Assembly (NCBI RefSeq): GCF_022828475.1
Contig: NZ_CP059557.1
Span: 2,046,001-2,110,000, forward strand
Reading direction: 5' to 3'
Length of the DNA stretch: 64,000 bases
From: Saccharopolyspora gloriosae
GTDB taxonomy: Bacteria > Actinomycetota > Actinomycetes > Mycobacteriales > Pseudonocardiaceae
Position 1 is the first letter of the stretch; every line of letters starts with the position of its first letter. The notes beneath the pieces were generated by a model. It did not search any database. It saw only the letters and a list, made by a program, of their open reading frames with translations, and was not told where the DNA came from. The position numbers were made by a program, and so were the translations under genes. Positions 9,446-17,610 of this stretch are shown here, one piece after another.

Positions 9446-10315
9446 TTACATCGGTTTGTGGCCTACGCCTGCCCAGATCGCAGATTCGGCGGCGTTGTCG
9501 AACGCGTCGAGCTCGTGTCTGGTGGCCTGTGTCTCTTCGGGATGCCAACGGGGTGTCCAGCACAGTCCAGGTGAAATGGGTGCGTACTCGCCCAGGAAGC
9601 ATTCGATCTCGTCGCGGGTGCGGAGGTAGATTGGGTGTCCTGCCTGCCGGTACCGGTATTCTAGTTCGGTGAGACTGGAGCGAATGTGCTCGGGAACACC
9701 GTCGTCAGTGACGTGTGAGATTGCTAGATAAGAGCGGGATGGCAGTAGTTCACGAAGCCGGGCAACCGCAGCCGGGCCGAGTTCGTCGCCACGGTCGTTA
9801 GTCTGCTGGAGGTGTAGGACTGCTATCAACAGACAGGCGACGGGCTCGCGTTCATCGATGACGTTGGTTCCCAGGACGCGTTGCCACAGCCGGTCCGGAT
9901 CGCGCAGGTCCGCGTCGATCACGGCGTGTCGGTTGGGGTCCTCGGCGCGGTCGAGCAGTAAACGGGAGTGGGCTACAGCTACGGGGTCGCAGTCCACGTA
10001 GACCACGCGGGCGCTGGAGTCGATCTGCTCGGCGATTTGGTGGGCATGGCCCATCGTCGGTAGCCCGCTGCCGATGTCGACGAACTGCCGAACTCCTAAC
10101 CGCGTGAGATGGCGCACCACTCGATGCAGAAACAGACGGTTGGCTCGAGCGATCCGCGGTAGTGAGGGAAACTCGTCAACGACCGAGGCGGCGAACTGTC
10201 GGTCGATCTCCCAGTTCGCTTCACCGCCGAGGTAGTAGTCGTAGACGCGCGCAACGCTCGGTCGGCTCAGGTCCAACTCTATCGGGGCAAATTCTTGGTG
10301 TTCCGGCTCGGTCAT
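9446..10315 (-). CDS. DUF574-family SAM-dependent methyltransferase
   Basis: A 289-residue member of the actinomycete DUF574 (Methyltransf_19) family. Motif I is FVDIGSGLPTMGH near residue 78, followed by ARVVYVDCDPVAVAHS and the Asp-containing motif II region. The PSVARVYDYYLGGEANWEIDR segment near the N-terminus is diagnostic. I set the start at the ATG at 10315 because GGAGGAG lies six bases upstream; a start 48 bases further upstream lacks this. DUF574 genes commonly lie close to XRE/DUF397 pairs in these genomes, as here. The substrate is not known for the family. Confidence 0.9.
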   Translation of the reverse strand: MTEPEHQEFAPIELDLSRPSVARVYDYYLGGEANWEIDRQFAASVVDEFPSLPRIARANRLFLHRVVRHLTRLGVRQFVDIGSGLPTMGHAHQIAEQIDSSARVVYVDCDPVAVAHSRLLLDRAEDPNRHAVIDADLRDPDRLWQRVLGTNVIDEREPVACLLIAVLHLQQTNDRGDELGPAAVARLRELLPSRSYLAISHVTDDGVPEHIRSSLTELEYRYRQAGHPIYLRTRDEIECFLGEYAPISPGLCWTPRWHPEETQATRHELDAFDNAAESAIWAGVGHKPM

Positions 10316-10400
10316 GCTGGCTCCTCCGCTGACCCCACTAGCAAGATCAACTATAGTGATCACCGCGTGAGGTTCATCGCCGGGCGGGTGGGGCGATCAG

Positions 10401-11288
10401 CTAGGGCGCGGCACGCCTCCGCTCGATCATCTGGTCGAGGAATGCGACGGTATCGTGACGGGATAGAGCCTGTGAATGCAGGTCACGCCAGTCGTGTTCG
10501 CGTTTGGAGACTGCCTCGGAAGCATGGTGATAACGGCCATCCTCGAAGTACACGAAGTCACCGTTCGGGTCGTGCTTGGTGCGTCCCCAGCGCTTGCGTA
10601 CTCCAGGCTCGGTAGCGACAACGCCCCGCAAGATGGTGAAGTCCTGCGGGATGTCGAGCATGGGCACGGTGAACGGCATGAGGTGTAGATGTACGTGTTC
10701 GTATAGGTAGGCGACCGTGATCAGATGTCGAAGCTGCTCAAGAACGAGCCACTGGTGCTCGCTGGGCATGCGCCACAGGGCCGATTCGCTGAGTATGATC
10801 TTGAACGTCGGCCGCCCCAGGGCCAGCACTTGCTGTCGGTTTCGGCGCGCGCGCAGGCGCCCGTAGATTTTTTCGGAATGGCGATGTCTTTCGAACATGG
10901 CCAGCATGTACGGCTCGGCCTGAAGAATCCCGGGGATTCGTTCGACATGCCAGCTCAGCACTTCACTGGCCCGCGGCTCGGCGCGTAGGTATTCCTGGAA
11001 GTGCGGTGGTACATCCGGGTGCTCCTCGGACGCCTCGCGGGTCTGGCTGGCGAGATGAACCCACTCCTCGGCTTCGCTCTCGTCGACTTTGAGTGAGGAG
11101 GCCAAGACTTGGGCATCAGCGATCGTGCAGCTCTGTCGGCCTGTCTCGAGCTTACCGATCTTCGGCTGCAGTCCTCTGCTCCAGCCGCAGCGTTCCGCGA
11201 GGTCGGCCTGGGTGAGCCCGGCACTGCTACGGGCTACGCGGATCGCGCGTCCCAGTTGTTTGCGCGCCGCCGTCGCTGAATCGCCCAC
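10401..11288 (-). CDS. XRE-family HTH regulator with DUF5753 (WhiJ-like)
   Basis: A 295-residue regulator. Residues about 10-75 form an XRE helix-turn-helix (LGRAIRVARSSAGLTQADLAERCGWS). The rest is DUF5753, recognisable by SWHVERIPGILQAEPYMLAMF and the HLHLMPFTVPMLDIPQDFTIL region. In Streptomyces such regulators pair with small DUF397 proteins, as in the whiJ systems affecting development and antibiotic production. The partner here is the divergent-side gene at 11450-11689 on the same strand just upstream. Target genes are unknown. Confidence 0.92.
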   Translation of the reverse strand: MGDSATAARKQLGRAIRVARSSAGLTQADLAERCGWSRGLQPKIGKLETGRQSCTIADAQVLASSLKVDESEAEEWVHLASQTREASEEHPDVPPHFQEYLRAEPRASEVLSWHVERIPGILQAEPYMLAMFERHRHSEKIYGRLRARRNRQQVLALGRPTFKIILSESALWRMPSEHQWLVLEQLRHLITVAYLYEHVHLHLMPFTVPMLDIPQDFTILRGVVATEPGVRKRWGRTKHDPNGDFVYFEDGRYHHASEAVSKREHDWRDLHSQALSRHDTVAFLDQMIERRRAAP

Positions 11289-11449
11289 GTCACCTCACTA
11301 CCGTCAGGGTCATCGTAAGAAGCCAACTGTAGCGGAGCGATTACATTGCGTGGTGCCCGCCTGGGTCGGCAGCGCTCCTCGCGTGCGAACTCACTCTTTT
11401 AGACGTATCGAGATGCCTTGGTGCTGTCGCGCACGTCGAGTGATCGCTC

Positions 11450-11689
11450 TCATCTGTCGCGATCGTAGTGACCAGCACCCGCTGCAAGCAGGAAAGCGCA
11501 CCAGTGCTGGGGGCTGATCTGAAGGATCGGGCCGCCTTCGGCCTGTTTCGAATCGCGTAGCCCGACTACGCCGACACTGCCCAAATTGACCTCGATGCAG
11601 TTCGCGCCATCCGAGCCGCATCGTCGTGCCCGCCTCCAAGCGTGCGATACGAATCGCACTTCGCCGAGATTCTGCTTCGTGTGCTTCAC
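11450..11689 (-). CDS. DUF397 small protein
   Basis: A 79-residue DUF397 protein. The family hallmarks are present: a Trp in the first third (HAWRRARRC), CIEVNLGSVGVVGLRDSK in the middle and a C-terminal PILQISPQHWCAFL. I place the start at GTG 11689 because GAGGAGG lies about eight bases upstream; an ORF extension to 11812 has no ribosome site and no family similarity. It precedes the XRE/DUF5753 regulator at 10401-11288 on the same strand with a gap of about 160 bases, the usual arrangement for this partner pair. Confidence 0.85.
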   Translation of the reverse strand: MKHTKQNLGEVRFVSHAWRRARRCGSDGANCIEVNLGSVGVVGLRDSKQAEGGPILQISPQHWCAFLLAAGAGHYDRDR

Positions 11690-11936
11690 GTGGCATCCTC
11701 CTCGTTGCGTCCTCGGGTGACGATCACAGCTTGGGCCAGGGGTTATTCTCGAAACAAGGACATTCGCGCTATCGTGGTATACGGTGTGGCGGCAGGGTGA
11801 GCCGATGAACAAGAAGGTTCACGTGAACAGGCTTGAAGCTGTGTCGTGCAGGACACAGGCAGATAGCAGGTTCCATCTGTCGCCTCGGAGGATCCGTTGC
11901 CGAAGCACAGAGTTGGCGTCTTGATTCGGAAGGGTT

Positions 11937-12464
11937 ATGCGCGAACATCAGCGACGTCCTGCAATCCTGCGTGGTGGGCGGAGGGAGGTGCTTGCCCAGG
12001 AATTGGCAGAGCTGTTCAACCGTGGTCGATCGGTCCAGCAGCTTGCTTCAACGATCGGACGGCGCCCGGCTCTGGTACGGCGCCTGCTCGTCGAAGCCGG
12101 GGTCCGCAGCCGTAGCGGTGCGTGCATTGGGGCCAGCGACGAAGTCATATGCTCTGAGCTGGCCCAGCGCTACCGAAGCGGAGCTTCGGTGACGGCACTC
12201 ATGGAGCAAACCGGACTGCACCGCCAAAGGATCCGCGCCCTGCTACGTGAAGCTGGCCTGACTCCCGAACCGCATTCCACCCGGTCTCCACTCCCGCCAG
12301 GGCTGATAGAGCGCTATCAGGCCGGTGCGAGCTTGCGACAACTGGCCCAGCAGTTCGGTCGCGACCACTGCACGATCCGAACGATGCTGATTAACGCCGG
12401 CGTCAGCTTGCGTGCCCCAGGGCGTCCCCGGACGAATGCGGCTACAGGGGGACCGCATCCATGA
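11937..12464 (+). CDS. Protein with three tandem helix-turn-helix repeats
   Basis: A 175-residue basic protein built of three similar HTH units of about 40 residues. The first (ELAELFNRGRSVQQLASTIG, ending VRRLLVEAGV) is near residue 22, the second (LAQRYRSGASVTALMEQTGL, ending IRALLREAGL) near 74, the third (LIERYQAGASLRQLAQQFGR, ending IRTMLINAGV) near 122. Each ends in the same helix-Ala-Gly-Val/Leu turn, so the repeats are internal duplications. GGAAGGG precedes the ATG closely. It is probably a DNA-binding regulator or a site-specific recombination accessory of the element; no other domain is present. Confidence 0.75.
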   Translation: MREHQRRPAILRGGRREVLAQELAELFNRGRSVQQLASTIGRRPALVRRLLVEAGVRSRSGACIGASDEVICSELAQRYRSGASVTALMEQTGLHRQRIRALLREAGLTPEPHSTRSPLPPGLIERYQAGASLRQLAQQFGRDHCTIRTMLINAGVSLRAPGRPRTNAATGGPHP

Positions 12465-12558
12465 CCGGTCATACGAGCGCCCGCAGCCACGGACGGCCCG
12501 CTAACCATGAAGGTCGGCGGGCCGCCCGGCGCTACGACTGATCAAGCCAGGCTTAAGC

Positions 12559-12813
12559 TCATTGGCCCCTGCGAAGCACGAGCGTCAGCAGGCTTGGATC
12601 GACGACTGTGATGAAAATTCCCACCACCGTGATACCTCCGCCGAGCAGCAACAGCGCCCGCATCGTCCGCGACATGTCGTCCAGTACCACGCCGACGAGA
12701 TCCCAGAACCCCGCGATCTCGCGGGGATACGGTCGTGCATCTCCCCGGCCACCGACCGGGTGATCCGGGTCGCCTTCGTCTGGCGTGTGATTACCACGAC
12801 GGCCTAGACTCAT
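12559..12813 (-). CDS. Small single-pass membrane protein
   Basis: An 84-residue protein with a charged N-terminal half (MSLGRRGNHTPDEGDPDHP). Two adjoining hydrophobic stretches follow (RALLLLGGGITVVGIFITVV and SLLTLVL). The start at 12813 is preferred over one 42 bases upstream, which would add a tail through the terminator region. No family recognised. It ends tail-to-tail with the triple-HTH gene. Confidence 0.55.
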   Translation of the reverse strand: MSLGRRGNHTPDEGDPDHPVGGRGDARPYPREIAGFWDLVGVVLDDMSRTMRALLLLGGGITVVGIFITVVDPSLLTLVLRRGQ

Positions 12814-12856
12814 GGGTTGTTGTTCCCCTCTGCTCACTGGATTGTGGAACGACACG

Positions 12857-12892
12857 CGCGGTCTCCTGTGTCAGCAGGAGGCCGCGTTTTTT
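12857..12892 (+). terminator. Rho-independent terminator-like hairpin
   Basis: A 12-bp stem (CGCGGTCTCCTG with CAGGAGGCCGCG, one G-T pair) and a six-base loop, followed by six T on the plus strand. It lies just upstream of the small membrane protein gene, which reads the other way. It could stop plus-strand transcription from the triple-HTH gene. Confidence 0.75.
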
Positions 12893-13699
12893 GCATATTC
12901 ACTTCGCCGAGGCCCTCGGTGCTCCGGAGGAGCCGGGTGCGGACCGAGTCGCATAAACCTCAGTGCCCTCAACGTTACCGGAAGGCCCTTACGGGAAAAC
13001 CGCGAACCCCAGGTTTGGTGACTTTGCAGCGTTACCTGCACTGCGCCGCACTCTTGGCAACGTTGCTTCCTGTTTGCGATTGTCACCCCAATGGAGTAAA
13101 AATCGTGTCTACCGGTTCGCGTAGCTGAACCCTCGGTGCCTGACGGAAAGACTCGAATCCTCCTTCTGATCATGCGGAACGCTTGTTCCGGGCGCTTGAA
13201 GTCCTCTCGTTGTGCCACCGGTCCAGGGCATCCGACCTGACGGTGGCCCTTATCGCACTTCCGTGCGCTGCCTCCAGTAGTACGAGCACGCGCGCGTCGA
13301 CAGCGGCCGTCGTCGTGAATCCGGGAAACGGCGGGAGGGGAAACCCGTCGTTCAGGTGATATCCCGGAGCCTGCGGTCCGGGTTCTGTCGAGAACCGCAA
13401 ATTTTCAATCCTATGAAAGTGCAGTGCCAAGAGTTCCATCGCGTCAGAAACCGAGATGCGGCGTTCGAAGTGCAACGAGGCTGTGCGAGCGTAGCGAGCG
13501 GCACCGGGTCCGTCGCTCGTTGCAACTCTGCCCCTCCGGGCGAAGGGGCAGAGTCGGGGAAACTCTGACAAGGCCGAACCGCTGCGCTGGGGCGGCCTGC
13601 CTGAGGTCGAAACGGCACTTTCAACCGCTGAGCGCGGCCCACTAGAATGCCCGCCCGGAGCATCGAGCTAGCGGCGCGTTCTCGTGTTTAGAAGTACTT
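12893..13699. other. Structured non-coding stretch left of the CRISPR array
   Basis: About 800 bp without a convincing gene. Two inverted repeats stand out. TGCAACGAG (13471-13479) pairs with CTCGTTGCA (13516-13524). A perfect ten-base stem CTCTGCCCCT/AGGGGCAGAG (13526-13553) has an eight-base loop. ORFs here are shadows or low-complexity frames. The folds could be an RNA element or a decayed element end. Confidence 0.45.
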
Positions 13700-14337
13700 A
13701 CCGAACGACCCGCGCGCGCGGGGCCGATCTCCGCACGAACATGATGGAGCGCAAGAAGACGAAACCATACCCGCGTGCGCGGTCCCGATCTGCCGAAGTC
13801 CATCCCGACGGTGATGGTCGTCGAACCATCCCCGCGTGCGCGGGGCCGACGCCCACACCGCCAGCAGGTCCTCGGGGTGCGGGGAACCATCCCCGCGTGC
13901 GCGGGGCCGACTCGTCATTGAGGGCGCCGCGCTCGAACTCGTGGGAACCATCCCCGCGTGCGCGGGGCGACGTGACCCGACCGAAGAAAACGTATCCGCC
14001 CCGGGAACCATCCCCGCGTGCGCGGGGCCGACGTGTAGGACACCGCGTGCTCGGTGGCGACACCGGAACCATCCCCGCGTGCGCGGGGCCGACCCGGCGA
14101 CCACCACCGTCAAGACGGCGGGCGGCGAACCATCCCCGCGTGCGCGGGGCCGACAAGTAGAGGTCGAACAGGTCTTTGTCGACCTGGGAACCATCCCCGC
14201 GTGCGCGGGGCCGACAGTCCGGTGGTTTCGAAGTCGATGACGATCTTGGAACCATCCCCGCGTGCGCGGGGCCGACCTGATGACCTGGGCGGTGCGGCTG
14301 TTGAGGGCGGAACCATCCCCGCGTGCGCGGGGCCGAC
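13700..14337 (-). CRISPR. Type I-E CRISPR array 1, 11 repeats and 10 spacers
   Basis: Repeats of 29 bases recur every 61 bases with 32-base spacers. The plus-strand form begins GGAACCATCCCCGCG and ends GGGGCCGAC. Repeat starts are 13700, 13761, 13822, 13883, 13944, 14004, 14065, 14126, 14187, 14248 and 14309; the copy at 13944 lacks one C. The two leftmost copies are degenerate, which marks the trailer end. The minus-strand repeat ends ATGGTTCC, matching the 8-base 5' handle position of E. coli-type crRNAs, so transcription should run right to left. No cas gene is in the window, so processing must be in trans. Confidence 0.97.
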
Positions 14338-14600
14338 ACTTCTTGACCTGGTGTTTTATCTCGGGCAGGTCTGGTTTTCATTCACGCCGGATCGCGGGCC
14401 GGCGTTGAGCTTGGTCGTCGGGTTCATGTGTTCTCGGTTCGCAGTGCGGCGGCGTAGGTGGGTGTGGGCGTTGTTGTGAAGATCACCTGACTGGGTGACC
14501 AGGGAATCCTCCCACTGCGCGACCCCATTTCGCGGGCGCGGACGAAATCCTCCCAAAAATCGGTACGGGCGGTCCGGGGAGATCCACTGCATGATCGCCA
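14338..14600 (-). promoter_or_regulatory. CRISPR leader of array 1
   Basis: The sequence right of the last intact repeat (starting ACTTCTTGACCTGGTG) is conserved at 47041 onward beside array 2. Its position opposite the degenerate repeats and its conservation beside an unrelated set of spacers identify it as the leader that holds the promoter and integration signals. The identity continues through to the tRNA fragment, so the exact leader limit cannot be set. Confidence 0.7.
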
Positions 14601-14610
14601 TTGCAACATC

Positions 14611-14656
14611 AAAAAGCCCGCTGACCTGCACTTTCGTGCTAGATCAGCGGGCTTCC
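14611..14656. terminator. Bidirectional terminator hairpin, copy 1
   Basis: AAAAAGCCCGCTGA pairs with TCAGCGGGCTT around an inner GCAC-TTTC-GTGC hairpin. A-run and T-run lie on opposite sides, so it can end transcripts from either strand. It lies just past the tRNA 3' end and would be the natural terminator of a tRNA-Pro gene. It is duplicated at 47314-47359. Confidence 0.8.
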
Positions 14657-14662
14657 GTGACC

Positions 14663-14705
14663 GTCGGGACGGCGGGATTCGAACCCACGACCCCTTGACC
14701 CCCAG
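14663..14705 (-). other. tRNA-Pro(GGG) 3' fragment, attachment-site copy 1
   Basis: Read on the minus strand, the 43 bases run from the anticodon loop (CTGGGGG) through variable region, T arm (GTGGG-TTCGAAT-CCCGC), acceptor strand CGTCCCG and A73. The 5' half of a tRNA is absent beyond the junction at 14705/14706. The same 43 bases recur at 47366-47408 and identity stops at exactly the same base. This is the classic product of integration into a tRNA 3' end. Confidence 0.85.
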
Positions 14706-15317
14706 CGGCGCCTGTGCGGTGGCGTGACCTGGGGAAATGGAGAATCTACTGGTGTGAGGGTGGTTGGGTGGTGTTCGGTGTGGTTGTGGTCGGTTCGGTT
14801 CCGCCTGCTCCTCCCGTTTTCCTCTCGCGGCCGCGGTCAAAGCCGGTTGTGCGAAGGCTGGTTGGAACTACTCGTCTAGCGCATACTGCGGGGCATCCGT
14901 GATCCACTCGCTGATCGCCATGAGCGAGCGGGCCCCGGTTAGCACCGCGCCGAGGCGGCCAGGCACAGCAACGCGACCGCTGGATACCGCAGTCCCCGCA
15001 CATCGCGGGGATCGGTGACCAGGATCAGGGAACGCTACAGGCCAGTGGCATCGTTTGAGGTGAGGGAAACAATAGGTGAGCCCAGTTGCTCCAGCGCGGA
15101 AGGGATGGCGATGACGTTCGGGCAGGCACGGTCTCGCTCGGCTCTCATGGGTCTCGACAACCACATGACCACCAGCACCGTGCCTGCGCTGTTCTCCGGG
15201 CCCCTTGCCACACAATGGACATGACACCAAGTCGCTCACGGAGACCTGCAAACCGGACCAATCCCCATCATGCAATGCCCGGGGGCGGGCAGGCCGAGAG
15301 AGTTGACAGCTTTCACT
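14706..15317. other. Gene-free left margin of the island
   Basis: About 610 bp just inside the att copy. Only shadow frames are present; I find no integrase, excisionase or replication gene here. Confidence 0.5.
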
Positions 15318-16127
15318 TCATGTAGCGTCTTTGGTGACGATGATGTTGTTGAAGCTGCAGGTCGCAGAGAACTGGCGGTTGGTCTGCATCCACTCCTTTA
15401 TCTCCGCCTCGATTTCAGCTTGGTTCTCTGGTGACATCTCCAGGGTGTAATTCCTGAATGCGGTACCCATCAGGAGATTCCAGCCTCCGTCGGCTGTCTT
15501 GTGATCCATTACGACATCCCGATGGGTGATCTTGACTCTCTTCTTGTGTGTCACCTCTTCGAGGAGTGTTTTTAAGAAGAGGATGTCTTCTGTGGTGCGC
15601 CAGGGTATGGAGACCTGCAGGTCTTCAGTCTTGTTTTGCGCCAAGTCCAAGAAGACGCCGGAGATGGGCGTGAGAAAGTTGCGCCCCAGGGTCATGAGCA
15701 CCAATTTACCGCCAGGCTTGACGGCGCCCCACATTTTCACCAGGAAGGCTTTGAGATCTGAGGCAAAGAAGGGTCCATTGGCTGAGACGACGATGTCGTA
15801 TGCGGCGGCATCGAACTGGGCTTTATCCATGTCCTCAACGAGGAATTGGATATTCTTGACTCCTGCAGCCTCTGCATTTTCTTTGGCTTCTTCGATCATG
15901 GAGGGGGAGACGTCGATGGCCAGGGCGTGTCCTGTCGGTCCTGCGAGCTCCGCCGCCTTGACGATCGAGTCGCCCGTCCCGCAGGGCAGATCGAGTATCC
16001 GGTCGCCTTCTTTCACTGCCATGTCGGCCAGCAGTGGGTCGCGTATCACCTTGGGGAAGTCGTTCTGGATTTTGGTGTACTCGTTTGCCGCCTTCTGGAA
16101 CGTGCCGTGAGAGTCGAATCCAGTCAT
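15318..16127 (-). CDS. Class I SAM-dependent methyltransferase (UbiE/Methyltransf_11 type)
   Basis: A 269-residue methyltransferase. Motif I is ILDLPCGTGDS near residue 45. It is followed by ALAIDVSPSMIEEAKENAEAA (motif post I) and FDAAAYDIVVSANGPFF. The C-terminal 100 residues (a cap region with EEVTHKKRVKITHRD) probably bind the substrate. Base composition is visibly lower in GC than the neighbouring cluster genes, suggesting separate origin. It lies downstream of operator A (16584-16601) with a 5' stretch of about 450 bases, possibly through a small ORF. Its substrate is not known. Confidence 0.88.
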   Translation of the reverse strand: MTGFDSHGTFQKAANEYTKIQNDFPKVIRDPLLADMAVKEGDRILDLPCGTGDSIVKAAELAGPTGHALAIDVSPSMIEEAKENAEAAGVKNIQFLVEDMDKAQFDAAAYDIVVSANGPFFASDLKAFLVKMWGAVKPGGKLVLMTLGRNFLTPISGVFLDLAQNKTEDLQVSIPWRTTEDILFLKTLLEEVTHKKRVKITHRDVVMDHKTADGGWNLLMGTAFRNYTLEMSPENQAEIEAEIKEWMQTNRQFSATCSFNNIIVTKDAT

Positions 16128-16180
16128 TCCTAGAATTCCCTTCAGGTCTGTAAGCCCGTAATGGCGGGTGGGCGGTCGCG

Positions 16181-16483
16181 CTAACTGGAATGCGTGCTGG
16201 CAAGCTCCATCTGCACCCCTGGTTTGGGGCGAGTGTTTCCGAGGGTATCTAGAAGGATGCAGGAGAAGGTGAATCCCGCCCCAGGGTCATTGCGGAGATG
16301 GGGATTCCTGGTGGGCATGCCAGGTGCGGGTTTCGTGGAGAGTTGGTCAGCTGGTTTTCTAAGTTCAGCCAGTATCACAATAATGCGGCTGACGATCGAA
16401 TAACCTATTTCTTCCTCCGTGAATCGCGCAAGAGAACCGCTGAAGCGCCGCACCTCGCTGTGCGACGGACAGTTATTCAACAT
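16181..16483 (-). CDS. Possible small gene, 100 aa, no family
   Basis: A 100-residue frame (start MLNNCPSHSEVRRFSGSLAR) upstream of the methyltransferase on the same strand, separated from it by about 50 bases. Its ATG is 101 bases from operator A, about the same spacing as operators B (118) and C (129) to their gene starts, which favours it being the first gene of that transcript. It has no strong ribosome site and no domain I know. It could instead be untranslated leader. Confidence 0.33.
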   Translation of the reverse strand: MLNNCPSHSEVRRFSGSLARFTEEEIGYSIVSRIIVILAELRKPADQLSTKPAPGMPTRNPHLRNDPGAGFTFSCILLDTLGNTRPKPGVQMELASTHSS

Positions 16484-16583
16484 CAGTTCTTCAAGGCTGG
16501 TAATTCGGCGGCTTTAATTCGGCCGCGTCCCACACGTTCATTTTGGGAGCATGGCACTGATGGAGGAAGTGTCTTCTGATCGT

Positions 16584-16601
16584 GGTGGTGCGAACACCAC
16601 C
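16584..16601. promoter_or_regulatory. 18-bp palindromic operator, site A
   Basis: GGTGGTGCGAACACCACC is a perfect 7-base inverted repeat around CGAA. On the minus strand it is followed, ten bases on, by GACACTTCCTCCATC (16559-16573). The same 15 bases follow site B at the same distance. It sits upstream of the minus-strand 16483/16127 genes. Confidence 0.6.
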
Positions 16602-16819
16602 TGTGCGGAGAACCGGATCCGTGGCCCCGAGTGAGAACACAGGGCGGGCCGGACACGCCGACATACGTCCCAAGTCGGCACTCGGCATCACACCAGCCCA
16701 CGGCTCAGGCTGCCCCGGTGTGAGAAGCTGCATGTCAACCGACGTGATCCTTTATTTCTGCTGTTCAGGCATGGTTTCGCTCGAGCCGAGGGAGGCATTG
16801 CGACGCTTGTGTCCGCTTC

Positions 16820-17560
16820 ATGGTCGAAGGGTGCGCGGTCCAATGCCGTGACTCTCTTGGTGATCTTTGCGTCCCTCTGCGCGACGCCGAGGGTGGTGCA
16901 GAGGGCCCGAAAGCAGGTGATTCGGCGGCGGGCCCGTGGCGGGGTCGCTGATCCGGTCAGCGACACGGGTGACGTTGTAGGCCATGCCGGTGAAGACGTG
17001 CTGTACGTGGGTCTTGGCCATGCCGCGGTAGCGGGGCCGGCGCAGGCCGTGGACGCGGACGTTCTGGGAGAGCGTTGCTACGATGCCAGCCCGGATCGCG
17101 TAACGCCGTTGCCAGTCCTCGGTCTGCTGGTCAAGCCGGTTTCTGGTCTGGATCTCGTGGTGCGGTCGGGGCATACCCGGCAGTCCGCTTCGGCGAACCG
17201 GCCTGGAGGTAGTCGTGCCCGCTGATCCTCAAGGGTTCCTGTTCGGGTAAATGACCTGCTGGTTCTCCCAGTCGATGGTGAAGGCCGACTTGCTGAAGCC
17301 CGTTTTCGCCCGCGCCTGGGGCTGTTGTCGGGTACGGCCGGGCCAAGCAGGGTGATGCCGTGGATCTGCTGGGCGCGCGTGATGTGCTCGGGTGTGGTGT
17401 AGCTGGCGTCGACGACGTGCCCGTCCGGCAGTAACAGGCCGCGCGGGCTGTCTGCACCGTCTCCCACGGAATGCGCTGGTGATCTTTCCCGCCGCAGCGA
17501 CATGATCTTCACCCTCGCCAGCAGTTCCGCCCCGCTGCCCATTAGTGAACCAAAAAGATC
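16820..17560 (-). pseudogene. IS1182-family transposase remnant
   Basis: Segments in three frames align in order with an IS1182 transposase: VVDASYTTPEHITRAQQIHG, ITLLGPAVPDNSP, TGFSKSAFTIDWENQQVIYP, then QRRYAIRAGIVATLSQNVR and GLRRPRYRGMAKTHVQHVFTG. Frameshifts separate them and the N-terminal half is missing. It lies at the 3' end of the P450 gene and marks the left margin of the long biosynthetic operon. Confidence 0.8.
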
Positions 17561-17610
17561 TGCTCGACCGTCTGCCCTGCGAAGATTCGGGGCGAGGACA
17601 ACAAGATCCA

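Noticed and set aside
12871-13218. Minus-strand 115-aa ORF with a CxxC
   Set aside because: It runs through the terminator hairpin, has no ribosome site and no recognisable family; composition is not gene-like.
13688-14381. Long ORFs on both strands rich in repeated ARPRARGDGS / IPACAGPT text
   Set aside because: These are translations of the CRISPR repeats; the 61-base periodicity makes several frames open.
14663-14705. A complete tRNA gene on the minus strand
   Set aside because: Only the 3' half from the anticodon loop is present; the expected 5' acceptor strand CGGGACG and D arm are missing, as also at 47366-47408.
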